Assembly (NCBI GenBank): GCA_030673965.1
Contig: JAUTCN010000002.1
Location: 62,001 to 126,000, forward strand
Reading direction: 5' to 3'
Length of the DNA: 64,000 nucleotides
From: Fusobacterium sp. JB019
GTDB lineage: Bacteria; Fusobacteriota; Fusobacteriia; Fusobacteriales; Fusobacteriaceae
Shown: positions 51,894 to 60,356 of the stretch, in pieces
How positions within the stretch are numbered: the stretch's first letter is position 1
Layout: every line of letters starts with the position of its first letter
Position numbers and translations under genes: made by a program
The notes under the pieces: model-generated
What the model was told of the DNA's origin: nothing
The model's database searches: none
What the model saw: only the letters and a program-made list of their open reading frames with translations

Positions 51894-54800
51894 ATGGCAA
51901 AACAAATGCAATCTATGGATGGAAACCAGGCGGCAGCTTACGCATCATATGCGTTTACTGAAGTAGCAGGAATTTATCCTATCACTCCATCATCACCAAT
52001 GGCGGAGTATACTGACGAATGGGCAGCAAAAGGTATGAAAAATATCTTTGATGTTCCAGTAAAATTAGTTGAAATGCAATCAGAGGCAGGAGCAGCGGGA
52101 ACTGTTCACGGGTCTTTGTTAGCAGGGGCATTAACAACTACTTATACAGCTTCTCAAGGGTTATTATTAAAAATACCTAACATGTACAAAATAGCAGGTG
52201 AATTATTACCAGGTGTTATACATGTATCTGCAAGATCATTATCAACTCATGCATTATCAATCTTTGGAGATCACCAAGACGTATATGCAGCAAGACAAAC
52301 TGGATTTGCTATGTTAGCATCTAACTCAGTTCAAGAAGTAATGGATTTAGCAGGAGTAGCACATTTATCAGCGATAGAATCTAGTATACCATTCATGCAT
52401 TTCTTTGATGGATTCAGAACTTCACATGAAATTCAAAAAGTTGAGTTAATGGATTACAATGTATTCAAAAACTTAATTAATATGGATAAAGTTGAAGAAT
52501 TTAGAAAAAGAGCATTAAATCCTGAGTTCCCAGTAACTAAAGGAACAGCTCAAAACGACGATATCTACTTCCAAGGAAGAGAAGCTCAAAATAAATTCTA
52601 TGATGCAGTACCTGATGTAGTAGCTCACTACTTATCAGAAATTTCTAAAGCAACTGGAAGAGACTACAAACCATTTAATTATTATGGACATCCAGAAGCT
52701 GACAGAGTAATAGTAGCTATGGGATCTGTTTGTGAAGCAGCAGAAGAAGTTATAGATAATTTATTAGCTAGAGGAGAAAAAGTTGGTTTAATTAAAGTTC
52801 ACTTATATAGACCATTCTCAGCTAAATATTTCTTCCAAGCATTACCAAAAACAGTTAAGAAAATGGCTGTTTTAGATAGAACAAAAGAATCAGGATCAGT
52901 TGGAGAACCATTATATCTTGATGTGTTAGCTCTATTCAATGGTAAAGAAGATATGCCAACAATAGTTGGAGGAAGATATGGACTTTCTTCAAAAGATACT
53001 AATCCAGCTCAAATATTCGCAGTTTATACTGAATTATTAAAAGATGAGCCTAAAAATGGATTCACAATAGGAATTAATGATGATGTAACATTTACTTCAT
53101 TACCATTAGAAGATCACACAGTAGTTTCAAAAGAAGACGTAAAAGCTTGCTTATTCTATGGATTAGGAGCAGACGGAACTGTTGGAGCTAACAAAAACTC
53201 AATAAAAATCATAGGAGATAAAACAGATTTATATGCTCAAGCATATTTTGCTTATGATTCTAAAAAATCAGGAGGAATTACAAGATCTAACTTAAGATTT
53301 GGTAAGGATCCTATAAAATCAACATATTTAGTATCAGCTCCTTCTTTTGTAGCTTGTTCAGTGGCAGCTTATGTTGGACAATATGATATGATTTCAGGAT
53401 TAAAAGATGGTGGAACTTTCTTATTAAATACTGTATGGAATGAAGAAGAATTATTAAATCATATTCCAAATAGTTTCAAAAAACAATTAGCTGAAAAAAA
53501 TGCTAAATTCTATACAATCAATGCAACTAAATTAGCAGGAGAAATTGGACTTGGAAATAGAACTAATACAATAATGCAATCTGCATTCTTTAAATTAGCT
53601 GAAATCATTCCATTTGCAGAAGCTCAACAATATATGAAAGATTACGCTAAAAAATCATATGCTAAAAAAGGTGACGATATAGTTAAATTAAACTGGAACG
53701 CTATTGATAAAGGTGCTGATGGAATCCAACAAATTACTGTTGATCCAGCATGGAAAGATCTTGCAGATGAAGAAGCTTGCGAAGCATCTTGCGGATCTTG
53801 TTGTGGAGATTGTGGATGTGGAACTGTTGATAAAACAGCAGAATATGCTAAAAATATTTCTTATGCAGTAAATCATGTTAAAGGATATGACTTACCAGTT
53901 TCAGCATTTAAAGGATATGAAGACGGTACAATTGAAAATGGATTAGCAGCTCTAGAAAAAAGAGGAGTAGCAGTATCAGTTCCAGAATGGAAAGTAGACA
54001 ATTGTATTCAATGCGGTCAATGTGCTTATGTATGTCCACATGCTGCAATTAGACCATTCTTATTAGATGAAAAAGAAATGGCTAATGCACCAGAAGGAAT
54101 GGAAACTAAAAAACCATTAGGAAAAGGATTAGATGGATTACAATATAGAATGCAAGTATCTGTAATGGATTGTACAGGTTGTGGATCTTGTGCTAACGTA
54201 TGTCCAGCTAAAGAAAAAGCTTTAGTTATGCAACCTATCGATGCAGCTAAAGAAGACGGTCAAGTTGAAAATGCAAAATATCTTTACAATGAAGTAACTT
54301 ATAAAGATGACTTAATGTCTAAAAATACAGTAAAAGGATCTCAATTTGCTCAACCATTATTTGAGTTCAATGGAGCTTGTCCTGGTTGTGGAGAAACACC
54401 TTATATTAAAGCAATAACTCAATTATTTGGAGATAGAATGATGGTTGCAAACGCTACTGGATGTTCATCAATCTATTCAGGATCATCTCCTTCAACTCCT
54501 TATTGTAAAAATGCACAAGGAGAAGGACCAGCTTGGGGATCTTCATTATTTGAAGACAATGCTGAGTATGGATTCGGTATGCACGTTGCAGTTGAAGCTT
54601 TAAGAGATAGACTTCAAGATGTAATGGAAAGAGGAATGGATAAAGTAGATCCTAAAGTAGCTGCTTTATTTACAAAATGGATTGAAAATAGAAAATCATC
54701 AGCAGTAACTAAAGAGGTAAAAGAAGAATTATTACCTATGTTAGAAGCTTGTGGATGTGAAGTATCTAAAGAAATTCTTTCTTTAAAACAATACTTAGTT

Positions 54801-55475
54801 AAAAAATCTCAATGGATCTTCGGTGGAGACGGTTGGGCTTATGACATTGGTTATGGTGGAGTTGACCACGTTTTAGCTACAAATGAAGATGTAAATATCC
54901 TAGTAATGGATACAGAAGTTTACTCAAATACTGGAGGACAAGCTTCTAAAGCAACACCTACTGGAGCAATTGCAAAATTCGCAGCAGCAGGAAAATCATT
55001 CAAGAAAAAAGATTTAGCAGCTATAGCAATGTCTTATGGACATATTTATGTAGCTCAAGTATCAATGGGTGGAAACCAACAACAATATCTAAAAGCAATA
55101 GCTGAAGCTGAAGCTTATGATGGACCATCTTTAATCATTGCTTACGCTCCATGTATTAACCACGGTGTAAGAAAAGGAATGAGCAAATCTCAAACTGAAA
55201 TGAAATTAGCAACTGAATGTGGATACTGGCCAATATTCAGATATAACCCAGCTTTAGAAGCAGAAGGTAAAAACCCTCTAATTCTAGATATGAAAGAACC
55301 AAACTGGGATAAATATGAAGAATATCTAATGGGAGAAGTTAGATATGCTACTCTTAAAAAAGCTAACCCAACTCATGCTGAAGAATTATTCGCTAAGAAT
55401 AAATTTGATGCACAAAGAAGATGGAGACAATATAATAGACTAGCAGCTATGGATTTCTCATCTGAAAAAAAATAG
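51894..55475 (+). CDS. nifJ: Pyruvate:ferredoxin (flavodoxin) oxidoreductase
   Basis: A 1193-residue homodimer subunit that oxidises pyruvate to acetyl-CoA and CO2 and reduces ferredoxin. The pyrimidine-binding domain is at the N-terminus (YPITPSSPMAEYTDEWAA). The 2[4Fe-4S] ferredoxin domain has CIQCGQCAYVCP and CTGCGSCANVCP. The proximal cluster and TPP domain have CPGCGETPYIKA, GDGWAYDIGYGG and DTEVYSNTGGQASKATPTGA. An unusual insert with six Cys (C629-C642) lies before the ferredoxin domain. GGGAGG precedes the ATG. It follows pta-ackA and ends in a strong terminator. Confidence 0.98.
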   Translation: MAKQMQSMDGNQAAAYASYAFTEVAGIYPITPSSPMAEYTDEWAAKGMKNIFDVPVKLVEMQSEAGAAGTVHGSLLAGALTTTYTASQGLLLKIPNMYKIAGELLPGVIHVSARSLSTHALSIFGDHQDVYAARQTGFAMLASNSVQEVMDLAGVAHLSAIESSIPFMHFFDGFRTSHEIQKVELMDYNVFKNLINMDKVEEFRKRALNPEFPVTKGTAQNDDIYFQGREAQNKFYDAVPDVVAHYLSEISKATGRDYKPFNYYGHPEADRVIVAMGSVCEAAEEVIDNLLARGEKVGLIKVHLYRPFSAKYFFQALPKTVKKMAVLDRTKESGSVGEPLYLDVLALFNGKEDMPTIVGGRYGLSSKDTNPAQIFAVYTELLKDEPKNGFTIGINDDVTFTSLPLEDHTVVSKEDVKACLFYGLGADGTVGANKNSIKIIGDKTDLYAQAYFAYDSKKSGGITRSNLRFGKDPIKSTYLVSAPSFVACSVAAYVGQYDMISGLKDGGTFLLNTVWNEEELLNHIPNSFKKQLAEKNAKFYTINATKLAGEIGLGNRTNTIMQSAFFKLAEIIPFAEAQQYMKDYAKKSYAKKGDDIVKLNWNAIDKGADGIQQITVDPAWKDLADEEACEASCGSCCGDCGCGTVDKTAEYAKNISYAVNHVKGYDLPVSAFKGYEDGTIENGLAALEKRGVAVSVPEWKVDNCIQCGQCAYVCPHAAIRPFLLDEKEMANAPEGMETKKPLGKGLDGLQYRMQVSVMDCTGCGSCANVCPAKEKALVMQPIDAAKEDGQVENAKYLYNEVTYKDDLMSKNTVKGSQFAQPLFEFNGACPGCGETPYIKAITQLFGDRMMVANATGCSSIYSGSSPSTPYCKNAQGEGPAWGSSLFEDNAEYGFGMHVAVEALRDRLQDVMERGMDKVDPKVAALFTKWIENRKSSAVTKEVKEELLPMLEACGCEVSKEILSLKQYLVKKSQWIFGGDGWAYDIGYGGVDHVLATNEDVNILVMDTEVYSNTGGQASKATPTGAIAKFAAAGKSFKKKDLAAIAMSYGHIYVAQVSMGGNQQQYLKAIAEAEAYDGPSLIIAYAPCINHGVRKGMSKSQTEMKLATECGYWPIFRYNPALEAEGKNPLILDMKEPNWDKYEEYLMGEVRYATLKKANPTHAEELFAKNKFDAQRRWRQYNRLAAMDFSSEKK

Positions 55476-55486
55476 TTATTAATTTT

Positions 55487-55524
55487 AGATCTCTTCAGCG
55501 TTAAGCTGAAGGGGTCTTTTTTAA
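55487..55524 (+). terminator. Terminator after PFOR
   Basis: A 13-bp stem with two G-U pairs (55487-55499 and 55505-55517, core CTTCAGC/GCTGAAG) followed by TTTTTT. Confidence 0.9.
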
Positions 55525-55541
55525 TTTTTTGAAATAAAAAT

Positions 55542-55570
55542 TTGACAGATTAAACAAATGGTGATAAAAT
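55542..55570 (+). promoter_or_regulatory. Promoter of the aro operon
   Basis: TTGACA at 55542, a 17-base spacer and TAAAAT at 55565. The predicted start is near 55577, so the leader-peptide ribosome site lies about 15 bases into the RNA and the first structural gene about 440 bases in. Confidence 0.9.
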
Positions 55571-55605
55571 ACATCAAATAAAAATAAAAGGGAGGGATAT
55601 ATAAA

Positions 55606-55677
55606 ATGAAAAATATAAATAAAGCTTATCTAAAAAATATCTCTCTTGTAAATACATTTTCTTGGTATTGGTATTAA
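55606..55677 (+). CDS. Attenuator leader peptide of the aro operon (23 residues)
   Basis: A 23-codon frame starts at an ATG with GGGAGGG nine bases upstream. It begins MKNINKAYL and ends TFSWYWY before TAA, so the last six sense codons include two Trp, two Tyr and one Phe. This is the expected composition of a leader that measures aromatic aminoacyl-tRNA supply. It lies between a consensus promoter and a perfect terminator, upstream of DAHP synthase. RNA just before and within its last codons can pair with a downstream segment, as described for the attenuator. It is too short for any enzyme and is best read as regulatory. Confidence 0.85.
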   Translation: MKNINKAYLKNISLVNTFSWYWY

Positions 55678-55818
55678 AGAAAAGTTTGTAATTGTTTTAT
55701 AAAAACAGAGACAAGCTTATTTTGGTTTATAAATTACTAATTAAGAAAATGTATCTGTAATACTAATTAATATTAAATTGTTGATTAAAACCTCAGATAT
55801 ATCTGAGGTTTTTTTTAT
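55652..55818 (+). promoter_or_regulatory. Attenuator of the aro operon (alternative RNA structures)
   Basis: Segment 1 (55652-55663) in the leader-peptide frame is perfectly complementary over 12 bases to segment 2 (55743-55754). TTGGTA at 55662-55667 can add pairing to TACTAA at 55735-55740. Segment 2 also ends in TATCTG (55752-55757), complementary to CAGATA (55794-55799) in the left arm of the terminator. A ribosome stalled at the Trp/Tyr codons would cover segment 1, free segment 2 to hold the terminator arm, and let transcription continue. Without stalling, 1:2 pairing allows termination. The model is inferred from complementarity. Confidence 0.75.
55787..55818 (+). terminator. Attenuator terminator of the aro operon
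   Basis: A perfect palindrome with stem AAAACCTCAGA/TCTGAGGTTTT and loop TATA, followed by more T (eight in all). It lies between the leader peptide and aroF, and there is no gene before it that would need termination. Confidence 0.93.
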
Positions 55819-56015
55819 AAAATTTTATAAAAAAGTTTATAAAATTCTAAGACACCGAACAAATTTTTAGAATTGATTGTTTATAAAACTAATTAAATCA
55901 ATGGTTTGATAAAAAAAATGCGACAGGTAAAATAATAATATTGTTATCTAGAATAAAATATTCAAAGATGATAATATTATTTAAATAAAAAATTAATTAA
56001 GGAAAGGGGAAAAAT

Positions 56016-57035
56016 ATGATTATAGTAATGAAAAATGGAACACCGGAATTAGAAATAAAAAAAATAACTGAAGAGATGGAGAAAAAAGGATTTCAAGTAA
56101 ATGAAATAAAAGGATTAAATTATACAATTTTAGGATTAATAGGAGATACTATATCTGTTGACCCGAGAGATATATCAGTAAATGTCTATGTTGAAAAAGT
56201 AATGAGAGTAGAAGAACCTTATAAACGTGCAAATAGAATATTTCATCCAGAAAATAGTGTTATAGATGTTGGTGGAATAAAGGTAGGAGGAGAAAAGATA
56301 GCAGTTATTGCAGGACCTTGTTCTATAGAAACAAATGATCAAATGAATGATATAGCAAAAGAAGTTAAAAAATCTGGAGCTTCAATGCTAAGAGGAGGAG
56401 CTTTTAAACCTAGAACTTCACCTTATTCATTCCAAGGATTAAAAGAAGAAGGATTAGATATGTTAGTAGCAGCAGGTAAAAATAATGGATTACCAGTAGT
56501 AACTGAAATAATGTCTATAGATAAAATTCCTTTATTTGAAGAAAAGGTAGATTTAATTCAAGTAGGTGCAAGAAATATGCAAAACTTTGAATTACTAAAA
56601 GCTATAGGAAGAGGAACTACTAAACCAGTATTATTAAAACGTGGCTTATCTGCAACAATAGAAGAATGGATAATGTCAGCAGAATACATAATAGCTAGTG
56701 GAAATCCAAATGTAATTTTATGTGAAAGAGGAATTAGAACTTTTGAAAAGTACACACGTAATACATTAGATTTAAGTGCTGTGTTAGCTGCTAAAAAGTT
56801 AACTCATTTACCAGTTATAGTTGATCCTAGTCATGCAGCAGGAAAATGGTGGATGGTTGAGGATCTAGCAAAAGCAGCAATAGCTGTAGGAGCAGATGGA
56901 TTAATGATAGAGGTTCATAATGATCCTGAAAATGCATGGTGTGATGGAGCACAATCATTAAAACCAAAACGTTTTGATAATTTAATGAAAGAATTAAAAA
57001 AGATTTCAGAAATTGTAGGACGTAGCATGGATTAA
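56016..57035 (+). CDS. aroF: 3-deoxy-7-phosphoheptulonate synthase (DAHP synthase, type I-beta)
   Basis: A 339-residue enzyme joining PEP and erythrose-4-phosphate, the first step of the shikimate pathway. An N-terminal ferredoxin-like regulatory domain (about 1-70) resembles that of the Thermotoga enzyme and may give Phe/Tyr feedback. The barrel has IAGPCSIE, then MLRGGAFKPRTSPYSFQG, LLKRGL and LPVIVDPSHAAGK, which carry the PEP and metal ligands. AAAGGGG precedes the ATG. It leads the aro operon behind the attenuator. No chorismate mutase domain is fused to it. Confidence 0.96.
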   Translation: MIIVMKNGTPELEIKKITEEMEKKGFQVNEIKGLNYTILGLIGDTISVDPRDISVNVYVEKVMRVEEPYKRANRIFHPENSVIDVGGIKVGGEKIAVIAGPCSIETNDQMNDIAKEVKKSGASMLRGGAFKPRTSPYSFQGLKEEGLDMLVAAGKNNGLPVVTEIMSIDKIPLFEEKVDLIQVGARNMQNFELLKAIGRGTTKPVLLKRGLSATIEEWIMSAEYIIASGNPNVILCERGIRTFEKYTRNTLDLSAVLAAKKLTHLPVIVDPSHAAGKWWMVEDLAKAAIAVGADGLMIEVHNDPENAWCDGAQSLKPKRFDNLMKELKKISEIVGRSMD

Positions 57036-57089
57036 AAAATAATGATATAATACTAATATACTTAAATTATTAAGAAGCTAGGGGGCTAT

Positions 57090-57986
57090 ATGGTAGATAA
57101 GAAAAATATTTTAGAAAAGAATATAGAAGATTTAGTGTTTGCTATTGTTGGAGTTGGTTTAATTGGAGGATCTTATGCAAAATATTTAAGAAAATTTAAA
57201 GTGAAAAAAATAATTGGAATTGATATTAATAAAAATTATTTAAAAGAAGCTTTAGAAAAAAATATTATTGATGAAGCTTATGAAAATCCAAAGGAAAACT
57301 TAAAAAAAGCAGATGTTATAATATTTTCCATATACCCAAGTACCTTAGTTAGATTTATAAAAGATAATGTTAAGTATTTTAAAGATAGTGTTTTATTGAC
57401 TGATGCAACAGGAATTAAAGGAAAATTAATAAATGAAATAGAGCCACTTTTGGGAGAAAATATGGATTTTATTTTTGGTCATCCCATGGCTGGTAGAGAA
57501 GGAGTTGGAGTAGGACAATCTACAAAAGATATGTTTAAAGGAGCTAGTTATATACTTATTCCAACTTCTAGAAATAAAAAAGAGAATATTGTTTGGATGG
57601 AGAATTTTATAAATCTTTTAGAATGTAAAGATTATATAAAAGTTTCTCCTGAAAAACATGATGAAATTATTTCTTATACTAGTCAACTTCCTCATGTTAT
57701 GGCAGTAGCTTTGGTAAATAGCAGTAATATGGATGAAAATTCTAAATATTTTATTGGCGGAGGTTACAAAGATACTACCCGTGTTGCAGATATTAATGAA
57801 GATTTATGGTCTGATTTATTATTAGACAATAAAAAGTTTATCATAGAGGAAATAAAAAAATTGGAAAATGAACTAGAAAAATGGAGAGATGCTTTAGAAA
57901 CAGAAGATGTGATTCAATTAAAAAATATGATGAAAGAAGCCACAATAAAGAGAAGAGGGATAATGAATGCAAAAAATAAAAATTAA
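57090..57986 (+). CDS. tyrA: Prephenate dehydrogenase
   Basis: A 298-residue NAD-dependent enzyme oxidising prephenate to 4-hydroxyphenylpyruvate for tyrosine. The Rossmann motif is VGVGLIGGSYAKYL (about residues 20-33). Catalytic segments are FGHPMAGREGVGVG, with the catalytic His, and SQLPHVMAVALVN with GGYKDTTRVAD. It is a simple TyrA with neither an N-terminal chorismate mutase nor a C-terminal ACT domain. GGGGG precedes the ATG. The 3' end overlaps aroB by 20 bases, so the two are translationally linked. Confidence 0.95.
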   Translation: MVDKKNILEKNIEDLVFAIVGVGLIGGSYAKYLRKFKVKKIIGIDINKNYLKEALEKNIIDEAYENPKENLKKADVIIFSIYPSTLVRFIKDNVKYFKDSVLLTDATGIKGKLINEIEPLLGENMDFIFGHPMAGREGVGVGQSTKDMFKGASYILIPTSRNKKENIVWMENFINLLECKDYIKVSPEKHDEIISYTSQLPHVMAVALVNSSNMDENSKYFIGGGYKDTTRVADINEDLWSDLLLDNKKFIIEEIKKLENELEKWRDALETEDVIQLKNMMKEATIKRRGIMNAKNKN

Positions 57987-59028
57987 TTTAGGACCAAAGA
58001 CATATGATATTGAAATAGAATCAGGAATTTTAGATAAAATAGGTGGTAAAATAAAAAAATTTATATCTGCAGAAAAAATAGCAATAATTACAGATACTAA
58101 TGTAAATGCTCTTTATGGTAAAGTCTTAGAGGATTCTTTAAAAAAAGAAGGGTATATTGTAGAAAGAATAGTTTTTCCTGCAGGGGAACAAAGTAAAAAT
58201 TTACAAGTTTTAGAAAAAGTTTATAGTGAATTAGCAGAGTTTGGATTAACTAGAAGTGATTTGGTTATTACTTTAGGAGGAGGAGTTACAGGAGATTTGG
58301 GAGGATTTGCAGCAGCAAGTTTTTTACGTGGTGTAGATTTTATACAAGTTCCAACTTCTTTACTTGCTCAAATAGATAGTAGTGTTGGTGGGAAAGTAGC
58401 TGTAGATTTACCTAGTGGAAAGAACTTAGTGGGACATTTTTATCAACCTAAAGCTGTTTATATAGATCCTGAATTATTAAAAACATTACCTAAAAAATAT
58501 TTACATGATGGTTTTGCAGAAGCTATAAAATATAGCTGCATAAGAGATCTTGAGCTTTTTGAAAAATTTGAAAATATGAATAAAGACGAGGATATAATAA
58601 ATTCAGCAGAAGATATTATTTTTAGATGTTGTTCAATAAAAGGAAAGATAGTTGAAAATGATGAACTAGATAAAGGTGAGAGAATGGTTCTTAATTTTGG
58701 ACATACAATAGGACATGCTGTTGAAAAATATTATGGATTTGAAAAATATACTCATGGTGAAGGTGTTGGAATAGGAATGATAAGAATGACTAGTACAACA
58801 GAAAAATTAAATATCACAGAAAAAGGAACAGTAGAAAGAATAAAAAAATTATTAGAAAAATTTAATTTACCAACTTCTGTTCAAATGGATTCTTTAGAGA
58901 TTCATAAAATTATAAAAATGGATAAGAAAAAATCAGGAAGCAAAATAACTGTAATTGTTCTAAAAAGATTAGGGCAAGGGGAACTAATGAAGATAGATTT
59001 TAAAGATATAGATAAGTATATTATTTAA
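57967..59028 (+). CDS. aroB: 3-dehydroquinate synthase
   Basis: A 353-residue NAD- and Zn-dependent enzyme turning DAHP into 3-dehydroquinate. NAD-binding segments are FPAGEQSKN and TLGGGVTGDLGGFAAASFLRG, followed by PTSLLAQIDSSVGGKVAVD. Metal ligands lie in GFAEAIKYS, LNFGHTIGHA and THGEGVGIGM. The ATG lies inside the end of tyrA with AGAGGG upstream. Confidence 0.97.
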   Translation: MQKIKINLGPKTYDIEIESGILDKIGGKIKKFISAEKIAIITDTNVNALYGKVLEDSLKKEGYIVERIVFPAGEQSKNLQVLEKVYSELAEFGLTRSDLVITLGGGVTGDLGGFAAASFLRGVDFIQVPTSLLAQIDSSVGGKVAVDLPSGKNLVGHFYQPKAVYIDPELLKTLPKKYLHDGFAEAIKYSCIRDLELFEKFENMNKDEDIINSAEDIIFRCCSIKGKIVENDELDKGERMVLNFGHTIGHAVEKYYGFEKYTHGEGVGIGMIRMTSTTEKLNITEKGTVERIKKLLEKFNLPTSVQMDSLEIHKIIKMDKKKSGSKITVIVLKRLGQGELMKIDFKDIDKYII

Positions 59029-59048
59029 TATCTAGAAAGGAGAGAATA

Positions 59049-60356
59049 TTGAATATTTTAAAAATAACACCAAAAAATTTAAATGGAAATATTTCTATTC
59101 CTTCTTCTAAAAGTATGGGACATAGAGAGATAATATGTGCTGCTCTTGGAAAAGGAGAAAGTATAGTAGATAATATAAGTATTTCTAAAGATATTGATGC
59201 AACATGCAATTCTCTTAGGAATTTAGGAATTGAAATAGAAGAAGTAAAATCTAAAATTAATGGAAGAAAAGCTTTTAAAATTTTAGGAACAGATGGAAAT
59301 CTTAAAGTGAAAAATAAAATTATAGATTGTGGTGAGTCAGGATCTACTCTTAGATTTCTAATACCTTTTGGAGCAATTTGTGGAGAAGAAGTTATATTTA
59401 AAGGTCAAGGAAAATTAGTATCAAGACCACTAGATGCATATTATAATATTTTCGATAAAAAAGGGATAATTTATGAAAACATTGAAAATAAAAATTTACC
59501 TTTAAAAGTTAATGGAAAATTAAAAGCTGGAGAATATGAATTACCTGGAGATGTAAGTTCTCAATTTATAACAGGACTTTTATTTATATTACCTTTATTA
59601 AAAGGAGACTCAATATTAAAAATAACTTCAAAATTAGAATCTCGTAGTTATATTGATTTAACTCTTTCTTGTCTAGATAAATATGGAATAAAAATAGAAC
59701 ATGATAATTATATGGAATATAGAATTAAGGGTAATCAACATTATAAAAATAATGAAGATTCTTATGTAGAAGGAGATTATTCTCAAATTGCTTTTTGGTT
59801 AGTAGCAGGAGCCTTAAATGAAAAAGGAAATAATATTAACTGCCAAGGAATAGATTTAAATTCTTTACAAGGAGATAAAGTTATTTTAGAGATTTTAGAA
59901 AGAATGGGAGTTAAACTAAATATTAAAGAATCTATAAATGAAATAGAAGTTTTAGGTGGAGAAAAAACAAATAAAACTATTATAGATGCAAGTGATTGCC
60001 CAGATATAATTCCTGTTCTTACAGTATTAGCTAGTGTAAGTAAAGGGATAACTGAAATAAAAAATGCAGGGAGATTAAGAATAAAAGAATGTGATAGATT
60101 AGAAGCTATTACTACTGAATTAAATAAAATAGGTGCAGATATTAAAGAACTTCCAGATGGACTAATAATTAATGGAAAAGAAAACTTAATAGGTGGAGAA
60201 GTAGAGTGTTGGAATGATCATAGAATAGCTATGAGTATGGCAGTTGCTTCTATAAAATGTAAAGAGTCTTTAACATTAAGGGGAACGGAATGTGTTAAAA
60301 AATCTTATCCTGAATTTTGGAATGATTTTGCAAAGTTAGGAGGAAAATATGAGTAG
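59049..60356 (+). CDS. aroA: 3-phosphoshikimate 1-carboxyvinyltransferase (EPSP synthase), aro-operon copy
   Basis: A 435-residue EPSP synthase of the clostridial type. It has IPSSKSMGHREIICAALGKG, DCGESGSTLRFLIPFG, GDVSSQFITGLLFILPLL and DASDCPDIIPVLTVLAS. Further segments are LRIKECDRLEAITTEL and WNDHRIAMSMAVA. The start is TTG at 59049, with AAGGAG upstream and the conserved N-terminus beginning directly. It ends eight bases inside aroC. A second, different EPSP synthase is encoded at 30603-31898. The complete operon context makes this copy the likely main biosynthetic enzyme. Confidence 0.95.
   Translation: MNILKITPKNLNGNISIPSSKSMGHREIICAALGKGESIVDNISISKDIDATCNSLRNLGIEIEEVKSKINGRKAFKILGTDGNLKVKNKIIDCGESGSTLRFLIPFGAICGEEVIFKGQGKLVSRPLDAYYNIFDKKGIIYENIENKNLPLKVNGKLKAGEYELPGDVSSQFITGLLFILPLLKGDSILKITSKLESRSYIDLTLSCLDKYGIKIEHDNYMEYRIKGNQHYKNNEDSYVEGDYSQIAFWLVAGALNEKGNNINCQGIDLNSLQGDKVILEILERMGVKLNIKESINEIEVLGGEKTNKTIIDASDCPDIIPVLTVLASVSKGITEIKNAGRLRIKECDRLEAITTELNKIGADIKELPDGLIINGKENLIGGEVECWNDHRIAMSMAVASIKCKESLTLRGTECVKKSYPEFWNDFAKLGGKYE

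Noticed and set aside
55580-55820. T-box leader before the aro operon
   Set aside because: The T-box core (a TGGNACCGCG-like antiterminator bulge and the AGTA/GNUG elements) is absent. The leader peptide and simple complementary segments explain the region better.
56016-56230. Chorismate mutase domain at the N-terminus of DAHP synthase
   Set aside because: The N-terminal 70 residues are a strand-rich ferredoxin-like regulatory region, not the three-helix mutase.
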